Assembly (NCBI GenBank): GCA_022410635.1
Contig: JAJVDF010000045.1
Location: 601,552-665,551, forward strand
DNA: 64,000 bases
Reading direction: 5' to 3'
Source: Tretioscincus oriximinensis
Lineage: Eukaryota; Chordata; Lepidosauria; Squamata; Gymnophthalmidae
Shown: positions 63,501 to 64,000 of the stretch, piece by piece
Layout of the letters: each line of letters begins with the position of its first letter
Numbering within the stretch: position 1 is the stretch's first letter
Program-made: the position numbers and the translations under genes
The notes under the pieces: generated by a model
Databases searched by the model: none
Seen by the model: only the letters and a program-made list of their open reading frames with translations
What the model was told of the DNA's origin: nothing

Positions 63501-64000
63501 CATTCAGGGTAATTTAGGATATGACTGATTTGTTCTTGTCCTTCAGTGTTGCATCACACAAACAGCCTGGTCTCAGTGATATCTTTAAGTGTTTCCTGAG
63601 CCCATACATTGCCTGTCTGTGGTTTTGCTCCTTAACCTTAGCAGAATGTGATCTGACTATTCCGTTCTGTCTGTGACCTTCTGGACTACTTGATACTAGT
63701 TTTCTCTCAAGGCCAATTATCTGATTTATTGACTTTGAAAAAGATAATGAATCACAGACCAGGGAACCTGAAGGATGTATAAGCTCTTTAAAAAGGAGAT
63801 GGTAGCTTGATCTTCAGTAAGTGTTCTCTGCTATAGCTCAGAGTTCTTACTTATCCCTCACTCAGTCTTTTATTTTTATTATTTTGCTTGCAGGTCTGTC
63901 TGCTTATTGCAGTAGATCTGTCTGTGTTCAGATAATTTAAATGTGAATAGGCAGTGCTTTTTTTCCAGTACAAAAGGTGCCGGAACTAACACCGGTGGCG
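60546..64000. other. STK33 intron or 3' region, no recognised exon
   Basis: AT-rich with two Ns. The first few hundred bases may be the remainder of the L1. No exon matching the STK33 C-terminal tail was recognised up to the window edge. Confidence 0.4.

Overview
This is vertebrate nuclear DNA. The repeats point to a squamate reptile, possibly a gecko: tRNA-headed SINEs of the Sauria type, CR1 and L1 LINEs, a DIRS retrotransposon, and many small fold-back and hAT, mariner and piggyBac-like elements. It is draft assembly, with scattered single Ns and two N-gaps (14298-14927 and 25879-26298). Nothing bacterial is present: no operons, no CRISPR, no ribosome-binding-site logic.

One host gene is clear: STK33 (serine/threonine kinase 33, CAMK group), on the + strand. 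Ten coding exons can be read with consistent phases and GT/AG borders: 19621-19914, 32531-32650, 33599-33712, 35608-35712, 42660-42798, 43337-43425, 46163-46247, 50790-50865, 55252-55364 and 55587-55672. They join into 1221 nt (407 codons) with no stop. The product covers the N-terminus, with an unusual Ser/Ala/Thr repeat, and the whole kinase domain: Gly loop, AMK lysine, HRD, DFG, APE and DPxxR. About 100 residues of C-terminal tail known from other vertebrates are not found, so they probably lie beyond position 64000.

Layout. 1-19620 is 5' flank or 5'-UTR intron. It holds a TTAA-flanked MITE (828-974), CR1 and SINE pieces, a decayed and internally deleted DIRS-like element (about 6200-9100), a perfect 82-bp palindrome (11306-11387), an hAT-like element containing a nested GC-rich element and a SINE (12246-13374), and an L1 fragment beside the first gap. 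19915-32530 is the first coding intron: SINE plus 10-bp satellite, a large CR1 3' half, L1 fragments, a fold-back element containing the second gap, and a textbook hAT element with 8-bp duplication (27502-28133). The intron 35713-42659 carries a structurally complete DIRS retrotransposon (about 36434-41765) with inverted terminal repeats, gag, RT-RNase H, tyrosine recombinase and an internal complementary region; its reading frames are broken. Later introns hold an inverted-repeat MITE, CR1 and LINE fragments, and a fold-back element 121 bp after the last readable exon. After 55673 there is CR1, SINE, an L1 interrupted by a mariner-like MITE and a 0.9-kb GC-rich element, then AT-rich intron.

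The most interesting material is: (i) a fold-back family whose copies sit in 12-13 bp direct repeats, more like retroposition than cut-and-paste; (ii) two different DIRS lineages in one window; (iii) the expanded Ser/Ala repeat of STK33. I found no convincing evidence of a wholly new gene system.
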